Positions 9,144 through 17,412 of a DNA stretch of 64,000 nt are shown here, piece after piece. This DNA comes from JADKAV01 sp963732355. Lineage in GTDB: Bacteria > Actinomycetota > Actinomycetes > S36-B12 > UBA10799. The stretch is taken from positions 620,001 through 684,000 of the forward strand of contig CAVSZD010000007.1 of assembly GCA_963732355.1 (NCBI GenBank), in the 5' to 3' direction. A program made the position numbers and the translations under genes. The notes beneath the pieces were generated by a model. That model was not told the origin of the DNA, ran no database searches, and saw only the letters and a program-made list of their open reading frames with translations. The first letter of the stretch is position 1. Every line of letters begins with the position of its first letter.

Positions 9144-9725
9144 CTATCTGTTGAATCGCGATTGTGTCGCTTCCAGCCCGTTGGCCATGAGGTACTCGGT
9201 GGCGTCCGCCGCCTCGGCGACCATCACGCCGACCTCTTCGCGCTCAGCCGCCCGGAAGTCCGACAGTAGGTAGTCCGCCGGATCCTGGCGGCCCTGTGGC
9301 CTACCCACCCCGCACCGGATCCTGAAGAACTCGCCGTCTCCTAGTGACTTGCGCAGACTGCGAAGGCCGTTGTGCCCGTTGTCGCCGCCCCCGTACTTGA
9401 TCCGCAGCGCCCCGAGCGGGATGTCCAGTTCGTCGTGGACAACGACTAGGTGGTCGGCCTTGGTGAAGTCGAGGGCGGCTTTGACCGGGCCGCCGCTCTC
9501 ATTCATGAACGAGCGCGACTTGAGCAGGACGACCCGGCAGTGGGCCGGCTGCCCGACGAACGCATGAGCCTCGGCGGTGTCGGCATGGGCACGGCGGTGC
9601 TTGGCAAATTGCGCGCCCAACCGCGATGCCATCTCTTCGACCACGAGGTACCCGACGTTGTGCCGGGTGCGCTCGTACCGGGGTCCGGGATTGCCCAGCC
9701 CCACCACCAGCCAGGTGGCCGTCAC
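9144..9725 (-). CDS. pth: Peptidyl-tRNA hydrolase
   Basis: Cleaves peptidyl-tRNA released from stalled ribosomes. The N-terminus shows GLGNPGPRYERTRHNVGY with the catalytic asparagine and histidine, followed by KSRSFMNESGGPV and the HDELDIPLG motif. At 193 aa it is full length. Its ATG overlaps the stop codon of the L25 gene by four bases, so the pair is probably translationally coupled. L25-pth is a classic bacterial gene pair. Confidence 0.96.
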   Translation of the reverse strand: MTATWLVVGLGNPGPRYERTRHNVGYLVVEEMASRLGAQFAKHRRAHADTAEAHAFVGQPAHCRVVLLKSRSFMNESGGPVKAALDFTKADHLVVVHDELDIPLGALRIKYGGGDNGHNGLRSLRKSLGDGEFFRIRCGVGRPQGRQDPADYLLSDFRAAEREEVGVMVAEAADATEYLMANGLEATQSRFNR

Positions 9726-10300
9726 TCCTCGGCGGAGGTTTCGGCAGACTCGCCTTCGGCGCCCTCGGCCTCGGCCGCGGCGTCCTCGGCAGCGTCCTCA
9801 GCAGCAGCGGCCGCAGCAGCCGCCTCGGCCTGGGCCTTGACCTCAGCCTCGAGACGCTCGACAGCCGCATCAACCACAGTCGAGGCGTCCGCACCGTCGG
9901 CGAGCATCTCGCTGACAATGTCGGCCAGTGCGATCGGGTCGAGTTCCTTCTCGATGGCCACGGCCTCAGCCTTGGTGACGGCTTCAGCCTCGACTTGCCG
10001 GGCCTTCAACGCGGCCCTGTCCAGGGCCACAAGGTCGAGGTGCTTCAGCTTGTTGCGCACGGGGTCACGCTGGATGTCGCGGGGGGCCGTGGGGATCACA
10101 TCGCTGTCAATGTCGATCTCGAGGATGACCTTGGGCTGCTTGAGCGCCTGGGTCAGGTCGTGATCGTTCAGGCTCACGTGGCGGGGGGCTTCACCGTCCC
10201 CGTAGAGCACTGCCGGCACCTGGCCGTCCCGGCGAAGTCGCCGAGCGGCACCCTTACCGAAGTCGGTGCGCGTCTGCGCGGTCAAACGGATCTCTGCCAT
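9722..10300 (-). CDS. rplY: 50S ribosomal protein L25, general stress protein Ctc type
   Basis: Binds 5S rRNA in the large subunit. The start is placed at the ATG at 10300 (MAEIRLTAQTRTDFGKG), preceded by a GGGAGG ribosome binding site. A longer open frame to 10372 lacks family support. The 192 aa comprise the L25 beta-barrel (about 1-90), the CTC/TL5 domain (about 95-175) and an acidic alanine/glutamate-rich tail typical of actinobacteria. It is coupled to pth downstream. Confidence 0.93.
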   Translation of the reverse strand: MAEIRLTAQTRTDFGKGAARRLRRDGQVPAVLYGDGEAPRHVSLNDHDLTQALKQPKVILEIDIDSDVIPTAPRDIQRDPVRNKLKHLDLVALDRAALKARQVEAEAVTKAEAVAIEKELDPIALADIVSEMLADGADASTVVDAAVERLEAEVKAQAEAAAAAAAAEDAAEDAAAEAEGAEGESAETSAEE

Positions 10301-10461
10301 GGGAACCTCCCGGGTCGTGATGAACAAGGACCACCGGAAGGGCTCGTCGATAACGGGGCCACGTTTGGCCACCCTCGCCGGGCGTCAGGACCAGTGTACC
10401 TGCGCGGTGGTCGGGGCCCGCCCGGGGCGACCAGATCGCACGGTCGGCCCGATTCGCGGAT

Positions 10462-10531
10462 GGCGCGGATGTGGTCCTGGTTAGCACACCCGGCGCCGAT
10501 CCGCGCACGGCGCGGATGTGGTCCTGGTTAG
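10462..10531. repeat. 47-bp period direct repeat beside family 1 copy 2
   Basis: The 23-bp string starting GGCGCGGATGTGG and ending CCTGGTTAG occurs at 10462-10484 and 10509-10531. The second copy runs into the left arm of the family 1 palindrome. It contains the GTCCTG box and GTTAG seen inside family 1 elements. Confidence 0.88.
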
Positions 10532-10594
10532 AGGTTGTGGTCCTCGTTAGCGAATCCACGCGTTGATTCTCTAACCAACCGCACAACCTCTAAC
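10527..10594. repeat. Family 1 palindrome, copy 2
   Basis: 68 bp in the gap between the prs 3' end and the L25 5' end. The outer arms (13 bp) are perfect, but the boxes differ: left GTCCTC, right (read inward) CGGTTG. The inner GTTAG pairs again. Judged by its flanks (CAGGAC on the left), it is inverted relative to copy 1. The remaining gap from 10301 to 10663 shows no credible gene. Confidence 0.93.
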
Positions 10595-10663
10595 GCGGAC
10601 GGTCTGGGGCGCGGTCAGGGCGGGCGCCGGGCGGGTTTGTGGAGGCCGACCTCCCCGCCCCGC

Positions 10664-11635
10664 TCAGCCCTCGAACAGGCTCGTCACCGATCCGTCTTTG
10701 AACACCTCAGTGATCGCGCGGGCGATCATCGGGGCGATCGGCAGGACTGTCAGCTTGTCGAAACGCCGCTCGCTGGGGATCGGCAGGGTGTCGGTCACGA
10801 TCACCTCCGAGATGCGGGAGTTCTTCAACCGCTCGGTCGCGGGGTCGCTGAGCACGCCGTGGGTGGCGGTCACCACAACCTCTGCAGCGCCCTGTTCGAA
10901 CAGGGTCTCAGCTGCTTTGGTGATGGTTCCGCCGGTGTCGATCATGTCGTCCACGACGACACACACCCGGCCCTTCACCTCACCCACGACCTCGAGCACC
11001 GAGACCTGATTCGGCACGTTCGGGTCGCGGCGCTTGTGGATGATCGCCAACGGGGAACCCAGGATGTCGGTCCAGCGCTCGGCCACCCGTACCCGGCCGG
11101 CATCCGGGGAGACGATGGTGATCCGCTCGCGATCAACATTGGCCGCCACGTACTCCGACAGGATGGGCAGCGCGAAAAGGTGGTCCAACGGACCGTCGAA
11201 AAAGCCTTGGATCTGCGAGGTGTGCAAGTCCACAGCCATCATGCGGTCGGCGCCCGCGGTGGCGAACAAGTTGGCCATAAGGCGGGCGGTGATGGGCTCG
11301 CGCCCGCGGTGCTTCTTGTCCTGGCGGGCGTATCCATAGAACGGGGCGATGACCGTGATGCGCTTGGCCGACGCCCGTTGAAGGGCATCCACCATGATCA
11401 ACTGCTCCATGATCGACTTGTTCAACGGCTCGGCATGGGCCTGGATGACGAACGCGTCACTGCCGCGAACACTCTCCTCGAACCGCACGAAGATCTCGCC
11501 GTTGGCGAAGTCGTAGATCTTCGTCGGAGACACCCCGCAGCCCAGTTCAGCCGCGATCTGCTCGGCAAGTTCAGGATGGGCGCGTCCAGAGAAAAGCATC
11601 AGCTTCTTCTGTGACGGTGTAATCAGCTCAGACAC
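10664..11635 (-). CDS. prs: Ribose-phosphate pyrophosphokinase
   Basis: Makes PRPP from ribose 5-phosphate and ATP for nucleotide, histidine and tryptophan synthesis. At 323 aa it is a class I enzyme. Visible motifs are FANGEIFVRFEESVRG, the flexible loop YARQDKKHRGREPI, VDLHTSQIQGFF and the PRPP-binding loop VVVDDMIDTGGT. It lies about 80 bases downstream of glmU in the same direction, the standard glmU-prs pair. Confidence 0.97.
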   Translation of the reverse strand: MSELITPSQKKLMLFSGRAHPELAEQIAAELGCGVSPTKIYDFANGEIFVRFEESVRGSDAFVIQAHAEPLNKSIMEQLIMVDALQRASAKRITVIAPFYGYARQDKKHRGREPITARLMANLFATAGADRMMAVDLHTSQIQGFFDGPLDHLFALPILSEYVAANVDRERITIVSPDAGRVRVAERWTDILGSPLAIIHKRRDPNVPNQVSVLEVVGEVKGRVCVVVDDMIDTGGTITKAAETLFEQGAAEVVVTATHGVLSDPATERLKNSRISEVIVTDTLPIPSERRFDKLTVLPIAPMIARAITEVFKDGSVTSLFEG

Positions 11636-11713
11636 GCGCGAGCCCCTTTAGGCCAATGTCCAACAGGATGGCCATCAGCCTAACGGCACGGGTTCAGCGG
11701 CAAGTCGCAAAGG

Positions 11714-13135
11714 TCAGGATTGGTCGGGTTCTGCTTGCTCAGCAGCCAACGCGGACGCCGAACCGGGACGTTTAGCCCGGACCCAGCCAGCCAGGTTGCG
11801 CTGCCTGGCCCTGCCGACCGCCAATTCCCCGGCGGCCACATCTTCAGTGATCACAGACCCGGCTGCGGTGTAGGCGCCGTCGCCCACAGTGACCGGGGCC
11901 ACCAGCATGCTGTCCGAGCCGATCCGAACCTGCTTGCCGATGACGGTGCGGTGTTTGGCCACCCCGTCGTAGTTGACGAAGATCGTGGCCGCGCCGATGT
12001 TGGTGCCCTCACCGATCTCCGCGTCCCCGACATAGGACAGATGCGGCACCTTGGCCCCCTGCCCGACGATCGCATTCTTGATCTCAACAAAGGCGCCCGC
12101 CTTGCTGCCGGTCAGCAGGCGCGTGCCGGGACGTAGGTACGTGAAGGGCCCAACACTTGCCCCCGGCCCAACCTCGGCAGCCAGTACATGGGACTTCAAG
12201 ACAGTCGCCCCACCACCCACCACGGCGTCGATCAGAGTGGTGTCCGGCCCGATCACCGCCCCGCTGGCCACAGTTGTGGCACCGGAAAGATGGCTGTTGC
12301 GCCGCACCACTGCGTCCTGCTCAAGAACCACATCCGCCTCAATCCAGGTGGTGGCAGGGTCCTCGATCGTCACCCCGTCGCGCATCCAGCGTTCGGCAAC
12401 CCGTTGACGCAACACCGCCCCGGCCGCGGCTAGTTGCACGCGGTCGTTGATCCCGTGGATCTCGTCGGGGTCCTCGGTGATGTGGGCGGCCACCGGTTGC
12501 CCCCGCTCGACGAGCCAACCGATGACGTCGGTCAAGTACTCCTCACCCTGGGCGTTGTGGCTGGTCAGGTGAGCCAGTCCCTCGCGCAGCGCGTCGGCCG
12601 CGAACAGGTACAGACCGCTGTTGATCTCATCGATGGCCAACTCGTCGGCGGAGGCGTCCTTGTGCTCGACGATCCGGCGCACCCCTGCCTGGTCGCGCAC
12701 GATCCGCCCATAGCCGGTCGGGTCCTCCAACCGGGCGGTCAACACGGTGGCCGCCGCGCCGGATGCCGCATGTTGCTCGGCCAGCGCGCTCAGCGTCGCC
12801 CCGGTGAGCAGGGGGGTGTCACCGGCCAGGACCATGACGGTCGTGGCGTCGTCGGGCACGGCCGGCATGGCTTGCTTGACCGCGTCCCCGGTGCCGCGCA
12901 TCTGTTCCTGGACCGCCGTTCTGGCGCGCGGTGCCACTGCGTGCAGGTACTCGGTGACGGCTTCGCGCTGATGCCCCACAACGACGACAACGTCGCTGAA
13001 CTGCGCGTCCCGCAAAGCCCGCAGGACATGTCCGAGCAACGGCTCCCCCGCGACCTTGTGCAGGACCTTCGCCGTGTTCGACTTCATCCGGGTCCCGAGT
13101 CCGGCGGCGAGAACGATGGCTACTGGGTGGTCCAC
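11714..13135 (-). CDS. glmU: Bifunctional GlmU: N-acetylglucosamine-1-P uridyltransferase / glucosamine-1-P acetyltransferase
   Basis: Makes UDP-GlcNAc for the cell wall. The N-terminal pyrophosphorylase domain begins VAIVLAAGLGTRMKS and has the GTGDAVKQA segment near 85. The C-terminal half is a left-handed beta-helix with hexapeptide repeats and the FVNYDGVAKHRT acetyltransferase motif. The start is the GTG at 13135 (VDHPVAIV); the open frame extends to 13249 but upstream residues do not resemble the family. With this start it is 473 aa, close to the usual length. Confidence 0.95.
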   Translation of the reverse strand: MDHPVAIVLAAGLGTRMKSNTAKVLHKVAGEPLLGHVLRALRDAQFSDVVVVVGHQREAVTEYLHAVAPRARTAVQEQMRGTGDAVKQAMPAVPDDATTVMVLAGDTPLLTGATLSALAEQHAASGAAATVLTARLEDPTGYGRIVRDQAGVRRIVEHKDASADELAIDEINSGLYLFAADALREGLAHLTSHNAQGEEYLTDVIGWLVERGQPVAAHITEDPDEIHGINDRVQLAAAGAVLRQRVAERWMRDGVTIEDPATTWIEADVVLEQDAVVRRNSHLSGATTVASGAVIGPDTTLIDAVVGGGATVLKSHVLAAEVGPGASVGPFTYLRPGTRLLTGSKAGAFVEIKNAIVGQGAKVPHLSYVGDAEIGEGTNIGAATIFVNYDGVAKHRTVIGKQVRIGSDSMLVAPVTVGDGAYTAAGSVITEDVAAGELAVGRARQRNLAGWVRAKRPGSASALAAEQAEPDQS

Positions 13136-13216
13136 GAGCCGAATTGTAGTCGCGCGAGACGCCCGGTAACCGACCTTGCAGGCAGACCCCGCAGCAGTCA
13201 CCCGCACAATTGGCCC

Positions 13217-14191
13217 ATGCCCTCGCCCCCGGAAACGGACCGCCGTCACCGCCTGACGACGTTCGTCGCCGCGCTCGTCGTCGGCGCTCTGGTGGCTTGG
13301 CAGTCGCGCATCAACGGCGAGCTGGCTGAACGGGTGGGCGGGGGCTTCCTCGCTGCTGCGATTAGCTTCGGGACGGGTCTTGTGATGGTCGCGGTGATTG
13401 TGGTGGCTCGTACGGAGCTGCGCAGGTCCATCGCGCTAATCCCGGCGGCAATCCGGGCCGGCGGCCTGCGACCGTGGCACCTGCTCGGCGGCCTGGGCGG
13501 CGCCTGGTTGGTCACGACCCAAGGGCTGGTCGTGACCGTTGTTGGCGTCACGATCTTCACCATCGCTGTGGTCGCCGGTCAGGTCAGCGGCTCGCTGTTC
13601 GTGGACCGCGCCGGACTGAGCCCGGCAGGCCGCATGCCCGTCACGCGCAATCGAGCCGTCGCCGCGCTGATTGCGTTGTGCGCGGTGGCCCTGGCCGGGA
13701 TGCAAGGCGGGGAATTGGGACTGTCCGTGGTGGTGCTTCTGGCTGTTTCGGCAGGCTTGGGGATCTCAGTGCAGCAGGCGATCAACGCCCGTGTGGCCGT
13801 TGCCACGCACCAGCCCTTGGCGGCCACACTGGTCAACTTCATAGTGGGTTTCACCGCACTTGCCCTTGTGTGCATCGCCCTGCTTGTGACAGGCGTCACC
13901 ACGTTCGCCGGCTGGCCGACCCAATGGTGGCTCTACCTCGGCGGGCCGATCGGCGTGACGTTCATCGCTCTCGCGGCGTGGGCGGTTCGGCGGGTGGGGG
14001 TGCTCGTCTTCGGACTGCTTTCCATCGGGGGGCAGTTGCTGGGATCGGTGGCCATGGACCTGCTCGCGCCGACTGGGCAGACAACCTTGGGATGGCTCCA
14101 GTGGCTGGGGCTGTTCTTGATCGCCGCCGCCGTTCTGCTCGCGACCATGCCCCAGGATCGCTTCGGCTGGGCGGCTCTGCGGAGGTCTTGA
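13217..14191 (+). CDS. DMT-superfamily membrane protein, duplicated YdcZ (DUF606) type
   Basis: A 324-aa integral membrane protein starting MPSPPETDRRHRL with about ten hydrophobic segments. The two halves look like a tandem duplication of the roughly 150-aa, five-helix YdcZ/DUF606 unit: first half VVGALVAWQSRINGEL, second half SAGLGISVQQAINARV. The substrate is unknown. The gene is transcribed divergently from glmU, with about 80 bases between starts. The open frame extends far upstream, but that part is antisense to glmU. Confidence 0.85.
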   Translation: MPSPPETDRRHRLTTFVAALVVGALVAWQSRINGELAERVGGGFLAAAISFGTGLVMVAVIVVARTELRRSIALIPAAIRAGGLRPWHLLGGLGGAWLVTTQGLVVTVVGVTIFTIAVVAGQVSGSLFVDRAGLSPAGRMPVTRNRAVAALIALCAVALAGMQGGELGLSVVVLLAVSAGLGISVQQAINARVAVATHQPLAATLVNFIVGFTALALVCIALLVTGVTTFAGWPTQWWLYLGGPIGVTFIALAAWAVRRVGVLVFGLLSIGGQLLGSVAMDLLAPTGQTTLGWLQWLGLFLIAAAVLLATMPQDRFGWAALRRS

Positions 14192-14338
14192 GTTGGGCGA
14201 CTTCTGACCAAACCCCTACACGCCGCGTTGGGTGGGGCTCGTGCAGTTGGTTGATGCTCGTCGCGCGACAGACCTCAACCAACTACCCGAACGTCAACCA
14301 ACGGCTCGTTCAGCGGCCGCGAACTTAAGGACAGCCAG

Positions 14339-14410
14339 CTCCCCGCCCAGGACTCGAACCTGGAACGACTGGACCAAAACCAGTTGTGTTGCCGATTACA
14401 CCAACGGGGA
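14339..14410 (-). tRNA. tRNA-Gln (TTG)
   Basis: A 72-nt cloverleaf on the minus strand. The acceptor stem is TCCCCGT with GCGGGGA (last pair G-U), the anticodon loop is TTTTGGT giving TTG, and the T-arm contains GGTTCGAGTCC. The discriminator base is G, and no CCA is encoded. It stands alone between the DUF606 gene and a family 2 inverted repeat. Confidence 0.95.
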
Positions 14411-14470
14411 ATGCCTCTCGAGGATAGCCGCCTTGAGAATGCCCACCGGATGCGAGGGTGGCGGCGCCGT

Positions 14471-14558
14471 GTCCGGATTTGCAGGTTGATCAAGCTCACC
14501 CAGGGTCGACTGTGGGGGGCGCGGCGGGCGGCTCCATGATCAACCTGCAAATCCGGAC
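14471..14558. repeat. Family 2 inverted repeat, copy a (88 bp)
   Basis: Perfect 22-bp terminal inverted repeats (14471-14492 and 14537-14558) beginning GTCCGGATTTGCAGG and ending in the palindrome TGATCA. They enclose a 44-bp interior with the string TGTGGGGGGCGCGGCG. Similar 86-88 bp elements lie near 32.9 and 37.7 kb. No coding capacity. Confidence 0.95.
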
Positions 14559-14653
14559 GGCAGGTCCGGCAGAATAGACGCGGAATGCCGATCAAGGCTG
14601 CGAATCCACGCAACCGGGGCGGCGCAGCGGGACCCAAGCCGTACCCTCGAACC

Positions 14654-14779
14654 GTGGCCAAGAAGCTGAATCTGGAGGTCGACCTCGACCCTCAAATCAC
14701 CGAGGACGAGGCAGGCGGACACGAATCCACCGACAAGGACCTGCTCGAGAACCGCCCCCCACACCACGACGCCAGCTGA
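14654..14779 (+). CDS. Small hypothetical protein (41 aa)
   Basis: A short frame from a GTG at 14654 (MAKKLNLEVDLDPQ...) gives a charged 41-aa peptide with an acidic centre and no membrane segment or known motif. The open frame extends upstream to an ATG at 14585. It is convergent with ispE, six bases away, and downstream of the family 2 element. Codon composition is like real genes in the first 25 codons, but there is no clear ribosome binding site. It may be spurious. Confidence 0.35.
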   Translation: MAKKLNLEVDLDPQITEDEAGGHESTDKDLLENRPPHHDAS

Positions 14780-14785
14780 ACGGCC

Positions 14786-15700
14786 CTACCGGGCGGGCAC
14801 GACCCGGGCCCCGGGGGCCGGACCGGTTGCGATCTTGGTCGAGCGGCAGAAACCCGTTCCGGACAGCCCCACCGACAACTCCATCGCGTGGTCGGTGTCA
14901 CGTGCCAGGAAGACACAGGTCGGACCGCTGCCGCTGACCATCGCGCCCAGCGCCCCGTAGTCAAGCCCGGCCTCGAGCAGCAGGTCCAACTCCGGCTTCA
15001 TCGAGATCGCGGCCGCCTGCAGGTCGTTGTGCAGCAACTGGCCCAGCGCCTCCGGATCCCCCCGGCGAAGCGCGACCAGCATCTGCTTGGGCACCCTCGG
15101 AGCGGGTATGTCGCGGCCCTCGTTGAGCCGGTCGTAGGTCGCATACACCTGTGGGGTCGACAGGTTCGTGAACGACGTGGCCACCACCCACACGAACTCG
15201 CCGGTGGTCAGGACCGGGGTCAGGACCTCGCCCCGGGAAGCCCCCAGTGCGGTCCCGCCGTGCAGACTGAACGGCACATCTGAACCCAATTCAGCAGCCA
15301 ATTCGGACAGTTCGGCGACCGTGAGCCCGAGACCCCACAACGCATTGCAGGCAACCAGTGCGGCGGCGGCGTCCGCGGAACCACCGGCCATCCCCCCGGC
15401 CACCGGTATCTGCTTGGCGAGGTCCAACTTCACCCCTGCAGTGATCCGGCTTTGCTTCTTCAGCAACTTGGCCGCCTTCACCGCCAGGTTGTCGCTGACC
15501 CGACCGGGCACCTTCTCGCCGGGCAGCAACTCCAGGCGAACCGAGGTTCCGCCGCTGTGGGCGAGCATCTCGTCGACCAGATCCACCGCTTGGAACACCG
15601 TCGCCAACTCGTGATACCCGTCGGCGCGCAAGGGCCCGACCCCTAGATAGAGATTGATCTTGGCGGGGGCCTCGACGTTCACGGAGGAGGCGGGCGGCAC
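14786..15700 (-). CDS. ispE: 4-diphosphocytidyl-2-C-methyl-D-erythritol kinase
   Basis: MEP-pathway GHMP kinase for isoprenoid precursors. Visible: EAPAKINLYLGV at the N-terminus with the catalytic lysine region, the ATP-binding glycine-rich motif PVAGGMAGGSADAAAAL (about 100-116), and the C-terminal MVSGSGPTCVFL. Length 304 aa is normal. It follows rsmA by 9 bases, the conserved rsmA-ispE arrangement. Confidence 0.96.
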   Translation of the reverse strand: MPPASSVNVEAPAKINLYLGVGPLRADGYHELATVFQAVDLVDEMLAHSGGTSVRLELLPGEKVPGRVSDNLAVKAAKLLKKQSRITAGVKLDLAKQIPVAGGMAGGSADAAAALVACNALWGLGLTVAELSELAAELGSDVPFSLHGGTALGASRGEVLTPVLTTGEFVWVVATSFTNLSTPQVYATYDRLNEGRDIPAPRVPKQMLVALRRGDPEALGQLLHNDLQAAAISMKPELDLLLEAGLDYGALGAMVSGSGPTCVFLARDTDHAMELSVGLSGTGFCRSTKIATGPAPGARVVPAR

Positions 15701-15709
15701 CCCTCAAGG

Positions 15710-16555
15710 CTAGGCCGACAGGAGGTCGGACTTCGCGCTGGCGAGCGCCGAGAACTGCTCGACTGTCAGTGACTCTCCGCGGCTTGCGGGGTCAACCCCG
15801 GCCAACTCAAGCACCTCGAGGACGTTCAGCGGGGCCGCCCATGTGCGCAGGGCGCTGCGCAGCATCTTGCGCCGCTGGGCGAAGGCCGCGTCCACCGCGG
15901 CGAAAGTGGGCTCGCGTAGCTGCGGATACGAAACGGGATGGCGGGTGAACCCGACCAGACCGGAATGGACATTGGGCGCGGGCCAGAACACCTCCGTGCC
16001 GACCTTGCCCACGAGTTTCGGGCTGCCCCACCAGGCCAGCTTCACGCTGGGCACACCGTAGCGACGACTACCCGGACCCGCAGCGAGCCGCTCGGCGACC
16101 TCCAACTGCACCATCACCAGAGCGGTGCGGATCGATTCGTGCCGTTCGAGGGCGTTCAGGAGGATGGGCACGGCGGTGTTGTACGGCAGATTCGCGACGA
16201 AAGCGGTCGGCTCTTGGGCCAGTGACAGTGGCTCGATCGCATCCGCCTGGACGACCGTCAAGCGCGAGGCCGCACCGGGCGCGAGTTCAGCCACCGTGAC
16301 GGGCAATTGCTGGGCAAGGCGGGCATCGATCTCGACCGCTTGGACAGCCGCCCCGGTCTCAAGCAGGGCCAGTGTCAGAGAGCCGAGCCCGGGCCCTACC
16401 TCCAGGACCACGTCACCGGGACCGACACCGGACAACCCCGCAATACGTCGCACGGTGTTGGGATCGATGACGAAGTTCTGGCCGAGGCGTTTGGTCGGCT
16501 GAAGGTCCAATTCCCGGGCCAACTGCCGGATCCGCGCCGGGCCCATTAGCGCCAT
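15710..16555 (-). CDS. rsmA: 16S rRNA (adenine1518-N6/1519-N6) dimethyltransferase
   Basis: KsgA/RsmA methylates two adenines in the 3' hairpin of 16S rRNA during small-subunit assembly. The start is the ATG at 16555, which shares one base with the tatD stop (TGATG), followed by MALMGPARIRQLA. It shows RLGQNFVIDPNTVRRI, SAM motif I EVGPGLGSLT, and the catalytic NLPY (about residue 125). It is 281 aa. In mycobacteria rpfB lies between tatD and this gene; here the two overlap, so no rpfB is present. Confidence 0.95.
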   Translation of the reverse strand: MALMGPARIRQLARELDLQPTKRLGQNFVIDPNTVRRIAGLSGVGPGDVVLEVGPGLGSLTLALLETGAAVQAVEIDARLAQQLPVTVAELAPGAASRLTVVQADAIEPLSLAQEPTAFVANLPYNTAVPILLNALERHESIRTALVMVQLEVAERLAAGPGSRRYGVPSVKLAWWGSPKLVGKVGTEVFWPAPNVHSGLVGFTRHPVSYPQLREPTFAAVDAAFAQRRKMLRSALRTWAAPLNVLEVLELAGVDPASRGESLTVEQFSALASAKSDLLSA

Positions 16556-17412
16556 CAGAAGGCGCCGAACGCCTCGAAGGTGTTGGCGCGAACCTGCTGG
16601 CACAACTGGTCCAAGTCCGCGCCGAGGTGCTCGGCCATCACCGTGAGGGTCTGCGGGATCAGGTAAGAAGCGTTCGGCTTCCCCCGGTGCGGCATAGGCG
16701 CGAGGAAGGGTGCGTCGGTCTCCACCAGGATTCGGTTGCCGGGCACGACATCCAGCGCCTCCCGCAGGGCACCGGCGTTCTTGAAAGTGACAGTCCCCGC
16801 AAAGGAGCAGTACCAACCCCGGTCGCTGACCTCGCGGGCGAACGCAGCATCACCACTGAAGCAGTGCATGACCACCCGCCCAGGAGCACCCTCATCGTCC
16901 ATGACCCGCAGGATGTCCGCGTGCGCATCCCTGTCGTGGATCACCAGGACCTTGTCGAGTTCTTTGGCCATAGCGATGTGGGTGCGGAAGGACAACTCCT
17001 GGGCATCGCGGCCCGGCGGGTCGGTCCGGAAGAAGTCGAGGCCGGTTTCCCCGATTCCCACAACCTGTTCGTCGCGGGCAAGGTCCTCGATCTCGCGCCA
17101 GGCGACCTCCAAGGCGTTCATTCCGTGCTCTGCGTGGATGCGCGGCGCCTCATTCGGGTGCAGCGCGACCGTGGCCTTGACCTGGGCCCAGGCATGGGCA
17201 ATGGCCACCGACTCCCGACTGCTGGCCACGTCGACACCGACCTGGATGACACCCTCGATCCCCGCTGCCTCAGCCGCAGACAGCGCGGTGTCTATTGCGA
17301 TGCCCGGTTCACCGTCCCGGCCCTGCGCCCCAATGTCCAGGTGGCAATGGCTGTCCACCACCGGCGAGGGCAACGGCTGCGGCAACGGGGGGAACCCGGT
17401 CGGCAGTGTCAC
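16555..17412 (-). CDS. tatD: TatD family metal-dependent deoxyribonuclease
   Basis: Metal-dependent 3'-5' DNase of the amidohydrolase fold. Visible: VDSHCHLD near the N-terminus, HPNEAPR, GIGETGLDFF and HCFSGD, carrying the metal-binding His, Glu and Asp residues. The start is a GTG at 17412 that overlaps the metG stop by four bases (GTGA); with it the protein is 285 aa. A longer upstream frame lies inside metG. It belongs to the tightly coupled metG-tatD-rsmA-ispE unit. Confidence 0.94.
   Translation of the reverse strand: MTLPTGFPPLPQPLPSPVVDSHCHLDIGAQGRDGEPGIAIDTALSAAEAAGIEGVIQVGVDVASSRESVAIAHAWAQVKATVALHPNEAPRIHAEHGMNALEVAWREIEDLARDEQVVGIGETGLDFFRTDPPGRDAQELSFRTHIAMAKELDKVLVIHDRDAHADILRVMDDEGAPGRVVMHCFSGDAAFAREVSDRGWYCSFAGTVTFKNAGALREALDVVPGNRILVETDAPFLAPMPHRGKPNASYLIPQTLTVMAEHLGADLDQLCQQVRANTFEAFGAF

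Noticed and set aside
12434..13216. Long N-terminal extension of the DUF606 gene
   Set aside because: It is antisense to glmU; the DUF606 protein begins naturally at MPSPPETDRRHRL.
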